A stretch of DNA of 20,009 nt from a virus. Location: positions 1-20,009 of IMG/VR virus record IMGVR_UViG_3300006327_000003. The stretch is one strand, 5' to 3'. A program made the translations under genes and the position numbers. Positions 5,536 to 13,270 of the stretch are shown here, piece after piece (positions within the stretch are counted from its first letter, which is position 1; each line of letters starts with the position of its first letter). Below the pieces are notes generated by a model. It was not told where the DNA came from, made no database searches, and saw nothing but the letters and a program-made list of their open reading frames with translations.

Positions 5536-7467
5536 ATGCCGCTTCACAACAATACTCATCGAGAGTCCCTTCCTATACGATTAGGTGATCGTAAGTATAA
5601 TGTTGATGTTAGCAGGTTAGCTCGTCAAACTATTGACCCTATCCGTCAAGGCTTTGATACTGTAGGTCAGCCGGGAGAGCAATCTTTAAATCAGGCTGGT
5701 GTGTGGAAGCGTAGCCGTAATGATTGGGAGTTGGGTGCTGGTCAGAGGGAAGCTGATTCTCCTGAGTCTGGTTTGCGTAGGTTTCATACGAGTCTTGGTA
5801 TAGATCCTTGGACTAAGAATGAGATTAAGTTACATAAAAATACTGAATCATCTGAAGCTTCTACTGAAACGAATCTTCTTTTAACAACCGCTACAGTACC
5901 CGGAACACCGGATGTTAATTATATTTATATGGCGAATGGGGCTAACCTTGAGTATTCCACTAATAACGGGACCAGTTGGACTCCTATCTCTAATCCTTGT
6001 GGTGGAGATATTTTTGCTTTAGCTAGTGATGGCTTAAATGTTTACGCCGCTGGTAATGCCGGTGGCTCATCAGAAGTTCAAAGAATACAAGGCACGGCTG
6101 TGACTGCCGCTTCTGGTACAGGTCACGTTTGGACTTTGACTGGTATGGCCGAAACCGATGGTGTGTGGTTCGCGAATGGATATCTAATAGCATCTGATGG
6201 TTCTCGTCTTACTTGGTTACCTAGTACAGCAGACGAGTCTAGTGTGTACGATATAGCTTCATCTACTTTCTCGCAGGTAACTACATGGTCATCTGTCATA
6301 GGTACACCAGTAGGTATATACGCGGCAGGTAATCAAGGTAATCAAGGTCGTATCTATTACATAGGTATTAACGACTCGACTGTTGCTTTAGATGTACCTG
6401 TTCTTGCGGCTCCCTTACCAGAGGGAGAAACTATCAATGTTCTATCAGAATACGGTGGTGTGATACTCATCGGAACTAACAAAGGTTTCCGTTTAGCTCA
6501 AACAGGGCAACGAGGCACCTTATCGTTCGGGCCTTTAGTAACTATTGACAATGGTGTTTCTGTTGTTGAACCTCAAGGAGAATTTGTTTGGTTCGGATGG
6601 AGGAACTATGAAGGCAATTCAGGGCTAGGTCGTATAAGTTTAAAAGAATTTACTGAACCTCTTGTCCCTGCTTATGCTACTGATCTTATGAGAGATAGTA
6701 CTGATGCAGATGTGCAAGGTGTTATAACTACTTTTGATGATCGTAGATTGTTTACTATTTCAGGTGTAGGTGCATTCCGAGAACATGATAGTAACTATGT
6801 GGCTAGTGGAACTATAACTGAAGGTAGATTTAGATGGGGTATAACAGAACTTAAAGTACCAGTATCAGGAGACATACGGCATAACGCTTTAACAACAGGA
6901 CAATCAGTTACTTTAACTGTTACCAGTGATGACGGACAAACAGATACTATTACATCTAATACTGTGGGTAAAAGTACACCAGTAGATGTTGACGGAAACC
7001 CCAATGTTCAACCCTTTGATAATGTGGATGGTGAATATATTATTCCTTCATTGACTATCAATCGTGGTGACACAACTCTTACTGAAACTCCTACCGTGTT
7101 CAGATGGACAGTCCGCGCTATACCTATGCCTTTCGTGGCAGAAGTAATCACATTACCTATTATTTTAACTACACAAACAGAGCATGAAGATCGTCATATC
7201 TGGCAAGATGTGTATGAAGAATACAATTATATTAAAAGCTTATTAGAGAAACGTGCGCTCGCACTCTTTATTATGGGTGCTGAAGTAAAGAACGTGTATG
7301 TAGCTGGAGTGGGTTACGACCAAGGTGCGATTGGTAAATGGTCTGATAGCCAGCAAAGAAAATATGTAGAGGGTTACGGTAGAGATAGGTGGGTTGAGGG
7401 TGTGCTAACTGTTCAGCTTATTACTGTGCAAACTGGTGTGACTTTAACTCCAAGTGATTCGGCATGA
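5536..7467 (+). CDS. putative tail nozzle / tail hub protein with beta-propeller-like repeats
   Basis: 643 residues, almost entirely beta-strand and Gly/Thr/Ser rich. The N-terminal segment (about 51-95: SLNQAGVWKRSRNDWELGAGQ then RRFHTSLGIDPWTK) resembles a stretch seen in tail proteins of actinobacterial phages, in which a W-x-GAGQ motif precedes RF-x-S-x-GIDPWT. The middle (about 125-400) reads as successive strands with repeated short motifs of the type IYYIG, GLNVYAAG and VYDIAS, which suggests a beta-propeller as in tubular tail proteins. The C-terminus holds a helix (VYEEYNYIKSLLEKRALALF) and a final strand domain. There is no tape-measure gene nearby, so a short tail is likely. The exact role is inferred from position. 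Confidence 0.65.
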   Translation: MPLHNNTHRESLPIRLGDRKYNVDVSRLARQTIDPIRQGFDTVGQPGEQSLNQAGVWKRSRNDWELGAGQREADSPESGLRRFHTSLGIDPWTKNEIKLHKNTESSEASTETNLLLTTATVPGTPDVNYIYMANGANLEYSTNNGTSWTPISNPCGGDIFALASDGLNVYAAGNAGGSSEVQRIQGTAVTAASGTGHVWTLTGMAETDGVWFANGYLIASDGSRLTWLPSTADESSVYDIASSTFSQVTTWSSVIGTPVGIYAAGNQGNQGRIYYIGINDSTVALDVPVLAAPLPEGETINVLSEYGGVILIGTNKGFRLAQTGQRGTLSFGPLVTIDNGVSVVEPQGEFVWFGWRNYEGNSGLGRISLKEFTEPLVPAYATDLMRDSTDADVQGVITTFDDRRLFTISGVGAFREHDSNYVASGTITEGRFRWGITELKVPVSGDIRHNALTTGQSVTLTVTSDDGQTDTITSNTVGKSTPVDVDGNPNVQPFDNVDGEYIIPSLTINRGDTTLTETPTVFRWTVRAIPMPFVAEVITLPIILTTQTEHEDRHIWQDVYEEYNYIKSLLEKRALALFIMGAEVKNVYVAGVGYDQGAIGKWSDSQQRKYVEGYGRDRWVEGVLTVQLITVQTGVTLTPSDSA

Positions 7468-8438
7468 GGTTTTATCCTTCGTATACTTTCGAGACTCCTA
7501 CTCCACCTCAGCAACGTATAGGTAATGGTGGTTATACACAATGGACATCAAGTAATCCTAATTCTGCTTCAGTAAGAATAGGTTCATCTAATACTTTAAC
7601 TGCTAATTATTCTTATATTGGTTTTAATACAGGGCATAGTGAAGAAGATTATTTAGGATACATAGTTGCTACGAGTGGTACTCATGCTACTTACGGTGAT
7701 TACGGTGGCATGGTAATGCGTCCACCTGTAATGACTAATGATGCTTACCGTCCTTATATTTCTTTGGTCGAGTATGGTGCGGCAACAGCAGGACGTTCTT
7801 ATGTGTCAATAGGCATTGACGACAGTAGTGTAGATAATGCATCTCAAAGTGTAACTAACTGGTATCGTCTTTCTGGTGGTGGATACAGTCAAGTTAATTA
7901 CGGTGATGCTTGGTATTGGTATGACAACCCAACTACAGGTAGTTCATGGACTACTTTAATGTCACTTAATGCTTCAGGTAATCTAGCTATTAATGGTTCA
8001 TTATCTAAAGGATCCGGGTCATTCGACATACCTCACCCAGTAGTAGAAGACAAAAGGTTACGCCATTCTTTCATAGAGGGACCGTATGCTGATCTAATAT
8101 ACAGAGGCACTGTGACACTCGGAGCAGAACCAGTAACTATTTGTATGGATGAAGAGTACGGTATGACTGAAGGTACATGGAAAGCATTGAACACTAACCC
8201 TTGGTCTATGGTTTCAGCATCAGGTAAGTTGGTTGAATGGTCGTTAGATGAATGCAAGCTGACTATCATTGGGGATGAAGGAACAGTTTGTCAGTGGATG
8301 GTTATAGGTGAACGTAAAGATCAGCATATGATTGATACGGATAGTACTGACAATGATGGTAGACTTATACTAGAGTATATTCCGACGGCTGAACCAGAGG
8401 ACATACATGAGCAATCCCTTACTCCCGACTACAGATAA
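7464..8438 (+). CDS. tail fibre protein
   Basis: 324 residues. The ATG overlaps the preceding TGA by 4 nt (ATGA). The first ~165 residues are Gly/Ser/Tyr/Thr-rich strands, compatible with a receptor-facing or trimerising domain. The junction segment LNASGNLAINGSLSKGSG (about 168-185), followed by SFDIPHP and LRHSFIEGPYADLIYRG (about 199-215), is a module seen in tail fibres of many phages, including cyanophages, where it ends the fibre shaft. A compact C-terminal domain follows, with three Cys and an acidic tail. It should mediate host attachment. The endolysin start overlaps its 3' end by 32 nt. Confidence 0.78.
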   Translation: MRFYPSYTFETPTPPQQRIGNGGYTQWTSSNPNSASVRIGSSNTLTANYSYIGFNTGHSEEDYLGYIVATSGTHATYGDYGGMVMRPPVMTNDAYRPYISLVEYGAATAGRSYVSIGIDDSSVDNASQSVTNWYRLSGGGYSQVNYGDAWYWYDNPTTGSSWTTLMSLNASGNLAINGSLSKGSGSFDIPHPVVEDKRLRHSFIEGPYADLIYRGTVTLGAEPVTICMDEEYGMTEGTWKALNTNPWSMVSASGKLVEWSLDECKLTIIGDEGTVCQWMVIGERKDQHMIDTDSTDNDGRLILEYIPTAEPEDIHEQSLTPDYR

Positions 8439-9150
8439 GCGTATAGATCTAAGTATACTTCATCCTAGATTTATAGATAGATTAGAAGATTTCTTCTCTG
8501 ACGGGCGCATAGGTAAAAAAGTAGCAATTTGCTCAGGTGCAAGGTCATACGCCTCTCAGAAGGCCCTCTACGACCGTTACAAACGAGGTAAAGGTAACCT
8601 TGCGGCTAACCCTGATTGGCTTAGACCAGATGGTTTCTTTAGAGGGTCATTCCATCAAGAACAACCAGACGGATTCTCGTATGCAGTTGACCTACGTATA
8701 GTTAAACGAGGTATAACTACCGATGAAGTTACACAAGTAGCACATAGATACGGTATACGTCCTACTGTTAAGGGAGAATGGTGGCATTTCCAACCACGTA
8801 ACGGTAATAGCTGGTTTAATAAAGGCGGTTCTGTATTTCTTGGAACAGAACCAGAACCACCAGAACCTAAAGTTAATTGGACTGGTATCCAAGCAATCAT
8901 AGATGACATGGGCAGACAGATAGCTGTATCACCTATAAGACGTGGATCCAAAGGAGATATCGTCAAGGTTGTGCAATCAAAACTAAACTCGTTAGACTTT
9001 AATTGCGGAACAGCGGACGGAGTATACGGACGTAAGACTTTACGAGCAGTCCTAATGTTACAAAGATCGCTACTATTGAAAGAGAGTGGGGCTATGGATC
9101 ATAAGACATGGACAGCTATGTGGAAACCGGAGATACCTATTGGCCTCTGA
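8407..9150 (+). CDS. endolysin: VanY-like peptidase plus peptidoglycan-binding domain
   Basis: 247 residues. The N-terminal domain (about 1-130) matches the D-alanyl-D-alanine carboxypeptidase family (peptidase M15, VanY-like): SGARSYASQKALYDRY (43-58), SFHQE with H83, SYAVDL with D95, and EWWHFQ with E124 and H127 supply the zinc ligands and catalytic Glu. A Pro/Glu linker (about 147-155) leads to a C-terminal PG_binding_1-type repeat (about 175-240) with RRGSKGDIVKVVQSKL, DGVYGRKT and KTWTAMW. It should cut peptidoglycan cross-links once the holin opens the membrane. There is no signal peptide. The start is the only ATG before the catalytic core, with a GAGG about 6 nt upstream. Confidence 0.9.
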   Translation: MSNPLLPTTDKRIDLSILHPRFIDRLEDFFSDGRIGKKVAICSGARSYASQKALYDRYKRGKGNLAANPDWLRPDGFFRGSFHQEQPDGFSYAVDLRIVKRGITTDEVTQVAHRYGIRPTVKGEWWHFQPRNGNSWFNKGGSVFLGTEPEPPEPKVNWTGIQAIIDDMGRQIAVSPIRRGSKGDIVKVVQSKLNSLDFNCGTADGVYGRKTLRAVLMLQRSLLLKESGAMDHKTWTAMWKPEIPIGL

Positions 9151-9364
9151 ACAATCATTAGAAGAATACGCTTCTTCAAGATCTGGTCAAGTTGGTGCAT
9201 GGGTTGATAGTTTACCTGATGAAATATTTAATCAAGCTTGGGATGCGTTAGCCACAATAGGTGGTATTGGAAAAACAACTGTTACTAAATGGTTGCAATC
9301 AATAGGATACACTGATGCTACTCAAGGCAAAGTCAGTGCAATACTAACTCGTGAGCGTCGATAA
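9140..9364 (+). CDS. small HTH-like protein, TTG start
   Basis: 74 residues from TTG at 9140, which has GGAG 7 nt upstream (9129-9132) and overlaps the endolysin stop by 11 nt. The first ATG in frame (9086) would overlap the endolysin by 65 nt and lacks such a site, so TTG is preferred. The C-terminal half reads IGGIGKTTVTKWLQSIGYTDATQGKVSAIL, where a short turn between two helices resembles helix-turn-helix DNA-binding units. It overlaps the metallophosphoesterase gene by 14 nt, so the two are translationally linked. A DNA-binding partner or regulator of that enzyme is a reasonable guess. Confidence 0.6.
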   Translation: MASEQSLEEYASSRSGQVGAWVDSLPDEIFNQAWDALATIGGIGKTTVTKWLQSIGYTDATQGKVSAILTRERR

Positions 9365-10412
9365 CTTAGAAGACTTCACAGCAGGTGAAGACATAGTTAA
9401 AGCTTTACGTTCTGCTTCTAGATATAAGACGGAAGCTGAAACGGCGAAAGCCCAAGTTAAGACGCTTACAAACGAGATTGAAATTCTTGATAAACAAGTT
9501 AATATTCTCGCCGATCTTAAAAACAGTTCTGTCAAACCACCCTCGTGGCTTCGTCCCAAAAAGCAAGGCAAGGAAACTGGCATAGTTTGTGCTGTTCTTT
9601 CTGACACTCACTTTGACGAGGTTGTCAACCCGGACGAGATCCAAGGGCGCAACGCATACAACAGAGACATCGGGGTCAAGAGACTCCGAAAGTTCTTTGA
9701 GAAGATTGTCCTTCTTACCAATGATTATCTCGCCGGTCTGGACTATTCGGGATGTGTTCTCTTTCTCGGAGGTGACTTGTTCAGTGGGGATATCCACACC
9801 GAACTCACAGAGACTAACGAAGACACCATGCTTGGTTCTGTTCTTTTCTGGGCAGACCAACTCTCCTCTGGAATTGGAATGCTCGCCGATGAATTCGGTA
9901 GTGTTCATGTCCCATGTGTTGTCGGTAATCACGGCAGACGCACGAGGAAGCCCCGATCCAAACTCAGAGCTAGAGATAACTTCGACTGGTTCCTCGCTAA
10001 GACGCTCGAATCTCACTGGGCTGGCGATGATCGAGTTACCTTTAATATTCCTGACAGTCCTGACTGTTTTGTTACTATCCATGATTCTACTTATCTCCTA
10101 ACTCACGGCGATCAAGCTCGTGGTGGTGGTGGGATAGGTGGCATCTGGCCCCCAATAATGAGGCTAGTGGCACGTAAAAGAAATAATTCAGACTTTACCT
10201 GTATGGTACTGGGTCATTTCCATCAATTAATATTGGCTCCTTCATCTGGTTTTATAATGAATGGTTCCCTCAAAGGTTACGATGAGTATGCTTCAGTTGA
10301 GAACTTTCCTTTTGAAGTTCCGCAACAAGCTCTATGGATCAATGTACCTGAAAAAGGAATACTTTGGCAAACACCTATTCTTGTGGAGGATCGGAAGGCA
10401 GAAGGCTGGTAG
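9351..10412 (+). CDS. calcineurin-like metallophosphoesterase with coiled-coil N-terminus
   Basis: 353 residues from a GTG start at 9351. An N-terminal charged helix (about 15-60) is likely a coiled coil. The catalytic domain has all classical two-metal phosphoesterase motifs: LSDTH (D85, H87), GGDLFSGDIH (D142), VGNHGR (N193, H194), LLTHGD (H252) and LGHFH (H289, H291). It resembles the nuclease domain of the Mre11/SbcD superfamily and phage DNA-repair phosphoesterases more than small nucleotide phosphatases, but substrate cannot be read from motifs. It is the last gene of the rightward block and converges with the leftward operon. The central third appears less AT-rich than its ends. Confidence 0.88.
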   Translation: MSVDNLEDFTAGEDIVKALRSASRYKTEAETAKAQVKTLTNEIEILDKQVNILADLKNSSVKPPSWLRPKKQGKETGIVCAVLSDTHFDEVVNPDEIQGRNAYNRDIGVKRLRKFFEKIVLLTNDYLAGLDYSGCVLFLGGDLFSGDIHTELTETNEDTMLGSVLFWADQLSSGIGMLADEFGSVHVPCVVGNHGRRTRKPRSKLRARDNFDWFLAKTLESHWAGDDRVTFNIPDSPDCFVTIHDSTYLLTHGDQARGGGGIGGIWPPIMRLVARKRNNSDFTCMVLGHFHQLILAPSSGFIMNGSLKGYDEYASVENFPFEVPQQALWINVPEKGILWQTPILVEDRKAEGW

Positions 10413-10527
10413 CTTCACACAGAGGGCAGTCGTCAATACCTTGTGCGGCTAATACTTTCTTCCCTATATACCCGTCACAATTCCAGCACTTAACGTAGTT
10501 CTTTGCCCTACCCTTCAGTTCCGTCAC
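10375..10527 (-). CDS. 50-residue zinc-ribbon mini-protein
   Basis: A leftward ORF read from GTG at 10527 with GGAG 6 nt upstream, ending at TAG (10375-10377). The protein carries KCWNCDGYIG (C14-x2-C17) and DDCPLCE (C34-x2-C37), a compact four-Cys zinc ribbon, preceded by a basic segment and followed by a Ser/Pro-rich tail. It overlaps the preceding leftward gene by 20 nt and the 3' end of the convergent phosphoesterase gene by 38 nt. The spacing of the two CxxC pairs strongly favours a real gene over chance. Its role is unknown; rubredoxin-like and regulatory zinc ribbons are possible. Confidence 0.6.
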   Translation of the reverse strand: MTELKGRAKNYVKCWNCDGYIGKKVLAAQGIDDCPLCEATSLLPSDPPQE

Positions 10528-10762
10528 CAATTTCTCCCATGTTAGCTACTACCTGATCGAACTTAGCTTCTTCAAATAATTTATTCATTAAACTATGTTC
10601 ACTTACATCAAGCAATAAGAACATAAGCATTGAAGCATTACCTCTTGCTCGTACTTCCCACACTCTTGTCTCAGGATCTAGATTAAGCGCAACTCCAAAA
10701 TTATTTCCAAGCTCGTCATCCCAATCCCCAGTATCGTCGTTCATATATTCTTCTTCATACAT
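10508..10762 (-). CDS. acidic hypothetical protein
   Basis: 84 residues, strongly acidic at the N-terminus (MYEEEYMNDDTGDWDDE) and then a mixed alpha/beta segment containing RVWEVRARGNASMLMFLLLDVSEH. No motif is recognised. The ATG follows the HNH gene's TAA directly, with an AAAAGGG about 10 nt upstream, so the two are co-translated. The acidic front end could mimic DNA or bind a basic partner, but nothing proves it. Confidence 0.7.
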   Translation of the reverse strand: MYEEEYMNDDTGDWDDELGNNFGVALNLDPETRVWEVRARGNASMLMFLLLDVSEHSLMNKLFEEAKFDQVVANMGEIGDGTEG

Positions 10763-11122
10763 TTAAATTAATCCCTTTTCTTTAGCAATTTCTTTCAACC
10801 GCTTTGCTTCTTCTTCCCAATCCATCTTGCTTGTACGTTCGCTCTTCAGCTTAAGGCTATAATAATTGTCTTCTCCTATCTGGTCTATAGTGAATTTACC
10901 AAACTCAACTGGATTATCCGTGAAGTGCATATGGCAAGAGGCACACAAACAAAACGCATTCTCCAAATCAGTACGTGTATTCCCATACTTACGTGAAATA
11001 ATATGAGCGCATTGCAATGCATGAGTATTACCACAGTTCATGCACTTGCCAAAGTCTCTAGTAATTAACGCATGTAATCTAGTTGCTCTACCTTTAGCTC
11101 CCTTACCGTATATATCAGCCAT
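10763..11122 (-). CDS. HNH endonuclease
   Basis: 119 residues from ATG at 11122, where the start overlaps the upstream stop in ATGGCTGA; an in-frame ATG at 11134 would add four residues (MCLL) but lacks a better ribosome binding site. The HNH nuclease core is clear: CMNCG (C27-x2-C30), LQCAHIISRKYGNTR (H40 as the first H), NAFCLCASCHMHFTDNP (N55, C60-x2-C63, H64). The zinc-binding CxxC pairs hold the fold, and the His-Asn-His residues cut DNA with a divalent metal. A C-terminal charged helix follows. Phage HNH proteins act in genome packaging or as homing nucleases; embedding within a replication operon fits recombination or a selfish insertion. Confidence 0.88.
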   Translation of the reverse strand: MADIYGKGAKGRATRLHALITRDFGKCMNCGNTHALQCAHIISRKYGNTRTDLENAFCLCASCHMHFTDNPVEFGKFTIDQIGEDNYYSLKLKSERTSKMDWEEEAKRLKEIAKEKGLI

Positions 11123-11987
11123 CAGCAGGCACATACTTTGGTGGAGGATTAGGATTCTTTTTCACAGCTACTCCTGACGGTGGTGTATCCCACCCATCTT
11201 CAACTATCTCAGCTTCTATAATCTCAACAGTACTTCTCTCTGCAATAGCAGGAACTTCACGATCAAAATCCCTAACAAATTGTTCTATTTGAGGTACAGC
11301 ATCACCTGACATAATCTCAACTGGAGAAGAATCTACACTCAGCTTAGGCACAACATAATTCCTTGTCTTACCTCCACTAATCTTCTTTCTTTTCTCTAGA
11401 CTCAACCGTGCTACAGTCATACCTTTATCTTGCATAGAATAAATTAAATTAATCATCGCTGGCAGTTCCCTTGAGGCGCTCCATCCTTTAGACTCAATTC
11501 TCCAAGTGCCACCAAAACGGACATCAGGAAGGATTATATTTAATCGTGTATGAGGATCACACAACATCGAACCCCCCTTATCAACCATCGGAGAACACAC
11601 ACAAGGAACAATGTCAATGTCGGTGCCATCAGGTGTTTGACTTTGTACTTGGGCTTCTATCCCATCGCAACGTCGAAGTAGCCCTCCACCCGACCACTCC
11701 TCATACCAAACATCAATGCTGTTAGGCGGAAGAAAGACACGCACATCAGAAGCTTCAGTAATAACTTGCCACTGGTTCTGAGGTGTAGCTTTCTTATTGT
11801 TCCATATTTTTGTAGAGCCTCCATAGATTTCTGCAATGTTTTCTATTGCATCTCTATCAGGTGAAGTGAATCTAAAAGTATCCAATGATTTAGGAAACCC
11901 TCTTCCTTCATCTTGAATACCAAGACGTATCCTCCCCTGCTCAGGGACACGAGAATAATTTTCAGTTAATGGTTCTACTTTCCTCAT
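11115..11987 (-). CDS. phiC31 gp3-like (recombination directionality factor-like) protein
   Basis: 290 residues. The N-terminal GRIRLGIQDEGRGFPKSLDTFRFTS (18-42), IYGGSTKIW (54-62), QWQVITEASDVRVFLPP (72-88) and YEEWSGGGLLRRCDG (95-109) match the large phage family named after phiC31 gp3. A Cys cluster (C107, C129, C131, C143) with DPHTRLNIILPDV (144-156) and GTWRIESKGWSASREL completes the conserved part. The C-terminal ~90 residues are variable and Pro-rich. In phiC31, gp3 switches serine integrase from integration to excision, but most homologues sit in replication operons of phages with no integrase and their role is unknown. No integrase is visible here. It overlaps neighbours by 4 nt (ATGA) and 8 nt. 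Confidence 0.78.
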   Translation of the reverse strand: MRKVEPLTENYSRVPEQGRIRLGIQDEGRGFPKSLDTFRFTSPDRDAIENIAEIYGGSTKIWNNKKATPQNQWQVITEASDVRVFLPPNSIDVWYEEWSGGGLLRRCDGIEAQVQSQTPDGTDIDIVPCVCSPMVDKGGSMLCDPHTRLNIILPDVRFGGTWRIESKGWSASRELPAMINLIYSMQDKGMTVARLSLEKRKKISGGKTRNYVVPKLSVDSSPVEIMSGDAVPQIEQFVRDFDREVPAIAERSTVEIIEAEIVEDGWDTPPSGVAVKKNPNPPPKYVPADG

Positions 11988-12370
11988 AAAAGATGACCAT
12001 CATGTGTAATAGGTTCAGCATCAAAGTCGTCGCCACTCCATTCAAGTGTAGATAAATCTCCACCTTGATAAACAGCCGCCATATACTTACGTATATAACT
12101 CAACGCAGTTCTAGCAGACTTCATGTCTTTCAAAGACACTTTACTTATAGGAGCTTTGCTACCATCCAACCATCCATAGTCTTCATCAAGTAGAATTTGC
12201 TTCTTGATGTAAACATGGGCCATCTTCAATGCTTCACACACAGCATGAACTTCATGGTATTTAAGCGTTACTGGTTTACCCAACTCATCACTATCTATTA
12301 GATGAAGATTGTTTTCATCATCAACATAAGACAATTCTATGTAAGGTTCTTGCCAAAATTCTTTACTCAT
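11984..12370 (-). CDS. hypothetical protein in the recombination operon
   Basis: 128 residues, acidic, mixed alpha/beta with no recognised motif. The middle has a helical stretch (HEVHAVCEALKMAHVYIKKQIL), and a C-terminal helix (KDMKSARTALSYIRKYMAAVYQ) precedes an acidic tail. It overlaps the upstream nuclease gene by 8 nt (ATGAGTAA) and the downstream gp3-like gene by 4 nt, so it is translated with both. A role as a small partner of the Cas4/RecB-like nuclease or gp3-like protein is possible from position only. Confidence 0.75.
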   Translation of the reverse strand: MSKEFWQEPYIELSYVDDENNLHLIDSDELGKPVTLKYHEVHAVCEALKMAHVYIKKQILLDEDYGWLDGSKAPISKVSLKDMKSARTALSYIRKYMAAVYQGGDLSTLEWSGDDFDAEPITHDGHLL

Positions 12371-13268
12371 TTACGCACCTGTCTTGGTAGTTACAATAGT
12401 TGCACATCCAAGTTCTTCCTTTCCCAAGAAGACTTCCATCTTCTTCCAATATCCAACTACCATTACTTGCATCTACAATCTCAGCACCCCAAGGTATCTC
12501 CGGGTCATACTCACTAAACATTTTAGGAATTTCAGTAGCTTCTTTTAACACAGCTTCATCCCCATCCCATGTAACTAAGCTTTCAGTAATCCAATCAAGT
12601 CTATTGATCTCAGCTTCAGCTATAGGAGTGAACTCTTCCTTAGTGAAATGCCATTCAGCACCAAACCTACCAGTGTTATCAAAGCCTTTAGCTTCTGCAT
12701 AATTAGGACTTAACAACTCCATAGTTAGATAACAAATAATAAGTAAGTCTGCATTAGAAGCATGAGCATACATAGCACCCTGTACTAGAGCGCTATGTCG
12801 TGGCCCCTCCCCACCTATTGCTTTTTTAAATCCAGTACCATTAATTGTTTTCAACTCAACAACAATAGTCTTATCTCCTGCTTTTAAAGTAAGATCAACG
12901 TGACCATAACCATAATCACCTAGTTCTACTTCAGCTTCTTCTATTGCTGTCACACCATCTTCTTTACCAAGCCATCTATCAATAGCTGGTTTAAGCTGGT
13001 TATGAACCATAGTTCCTAATCCAAAACGCCAATAGTCTGCGCCTGTTAAAGGGTTACTTATCTCAGTATCAGTTATTCTATAAGCAATCTGTCGTGAACA
13101 ACTAGCCGCCATCGAACCACGCCAGATCTTTTCATCAGGCATAGACGGAGCAGGAGAACCTTCAGCAAACTCTTCACCAATGTGACTCAGAATTATTCGA
13201 CGTTCATTACCATGTTCATCTACCGTTACGGGAGGTCGGTTAGACCCCACTATCATTTTATTTATCAT
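12363..13268 (-). CDS. Cas4/RecB-like PD-(D/E)XK nuclease with iron-sulfur cysteines
   Basis: 301 residues. The nuclease core has H89 (GTMVHNQL), GHVD with D125, VVELKT with E138-x-K140, and Q163 (ALVQGAMYA), the expected order for the Cas4/RecB branch of PD-(D/E)XK enzymes. Four Cys in the right places, C57 (SCSRQIAYR) and C289, C292, C298 (MCNYCNYQDRC), fit the [4Fe-4S] cluster that closes the fold in Cas4 and AddB-type nucleases. These proteins degrade or trim DNA ends in phage recombination and repair. No CRISPR array or cas1 is present, so an adaptation role is not suggested. The start has AGGA 6 nt upstream. Confidence 0.87.
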   Translation of the reverse strand: MINKMIVGSNRPPVTVDEHGNERRIILSHIGEEFAEGSPAPSMPDEKIWRGSMAASCSRQIAYRITDTEISNPLTGADYWRFGLGTMVHNQLKPAIDRWLGKEDGVTAIEEAEVELGDYGYGHVDLTLKAGDKTIVVELKTINGTGFKKAIGGEGPRHSALVQGAMYAHASNADLLIICYLTMELLSPNYAEAKGFDNTGRFGAEWHFTKEEFTPIAEAEINRLDWITESLVTWDGDEAVLKEATEIPKMFSEYDPEIPWGAEIVDASNGSWILEEDGSLLGKGRTWMCNYCNYQDRCVNE

Positions 13269-13270
13269 TT

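Noticed and set aside
5190-5537. 115-codon minus ORF over the connector gene
   Set aside because: Antisense in a rightward block; neighbours on the + strand are contiguous and account for the coding signal.
9405-10082. 225-codon minus ORF inside the phosphoesterase gene
   Set aside because: Antisense to a gene with all catalytic motifs; no ribosome site and low-complexity, Ser/Arg-biased product typical of a shadow frame.
11115-11987. gp3-like protein as proof of a temperate lifestyle
   Set aside because: Most members of the family occur without an integrase, and none is visible in this window.
12363-13268. Cas4 as evidence of a CRISPR system
   Set aside because: No CRISPR repeats and no cas1/cas2 nearby; stand-alone Cas4-like nucleases are common in phage recombination operons.
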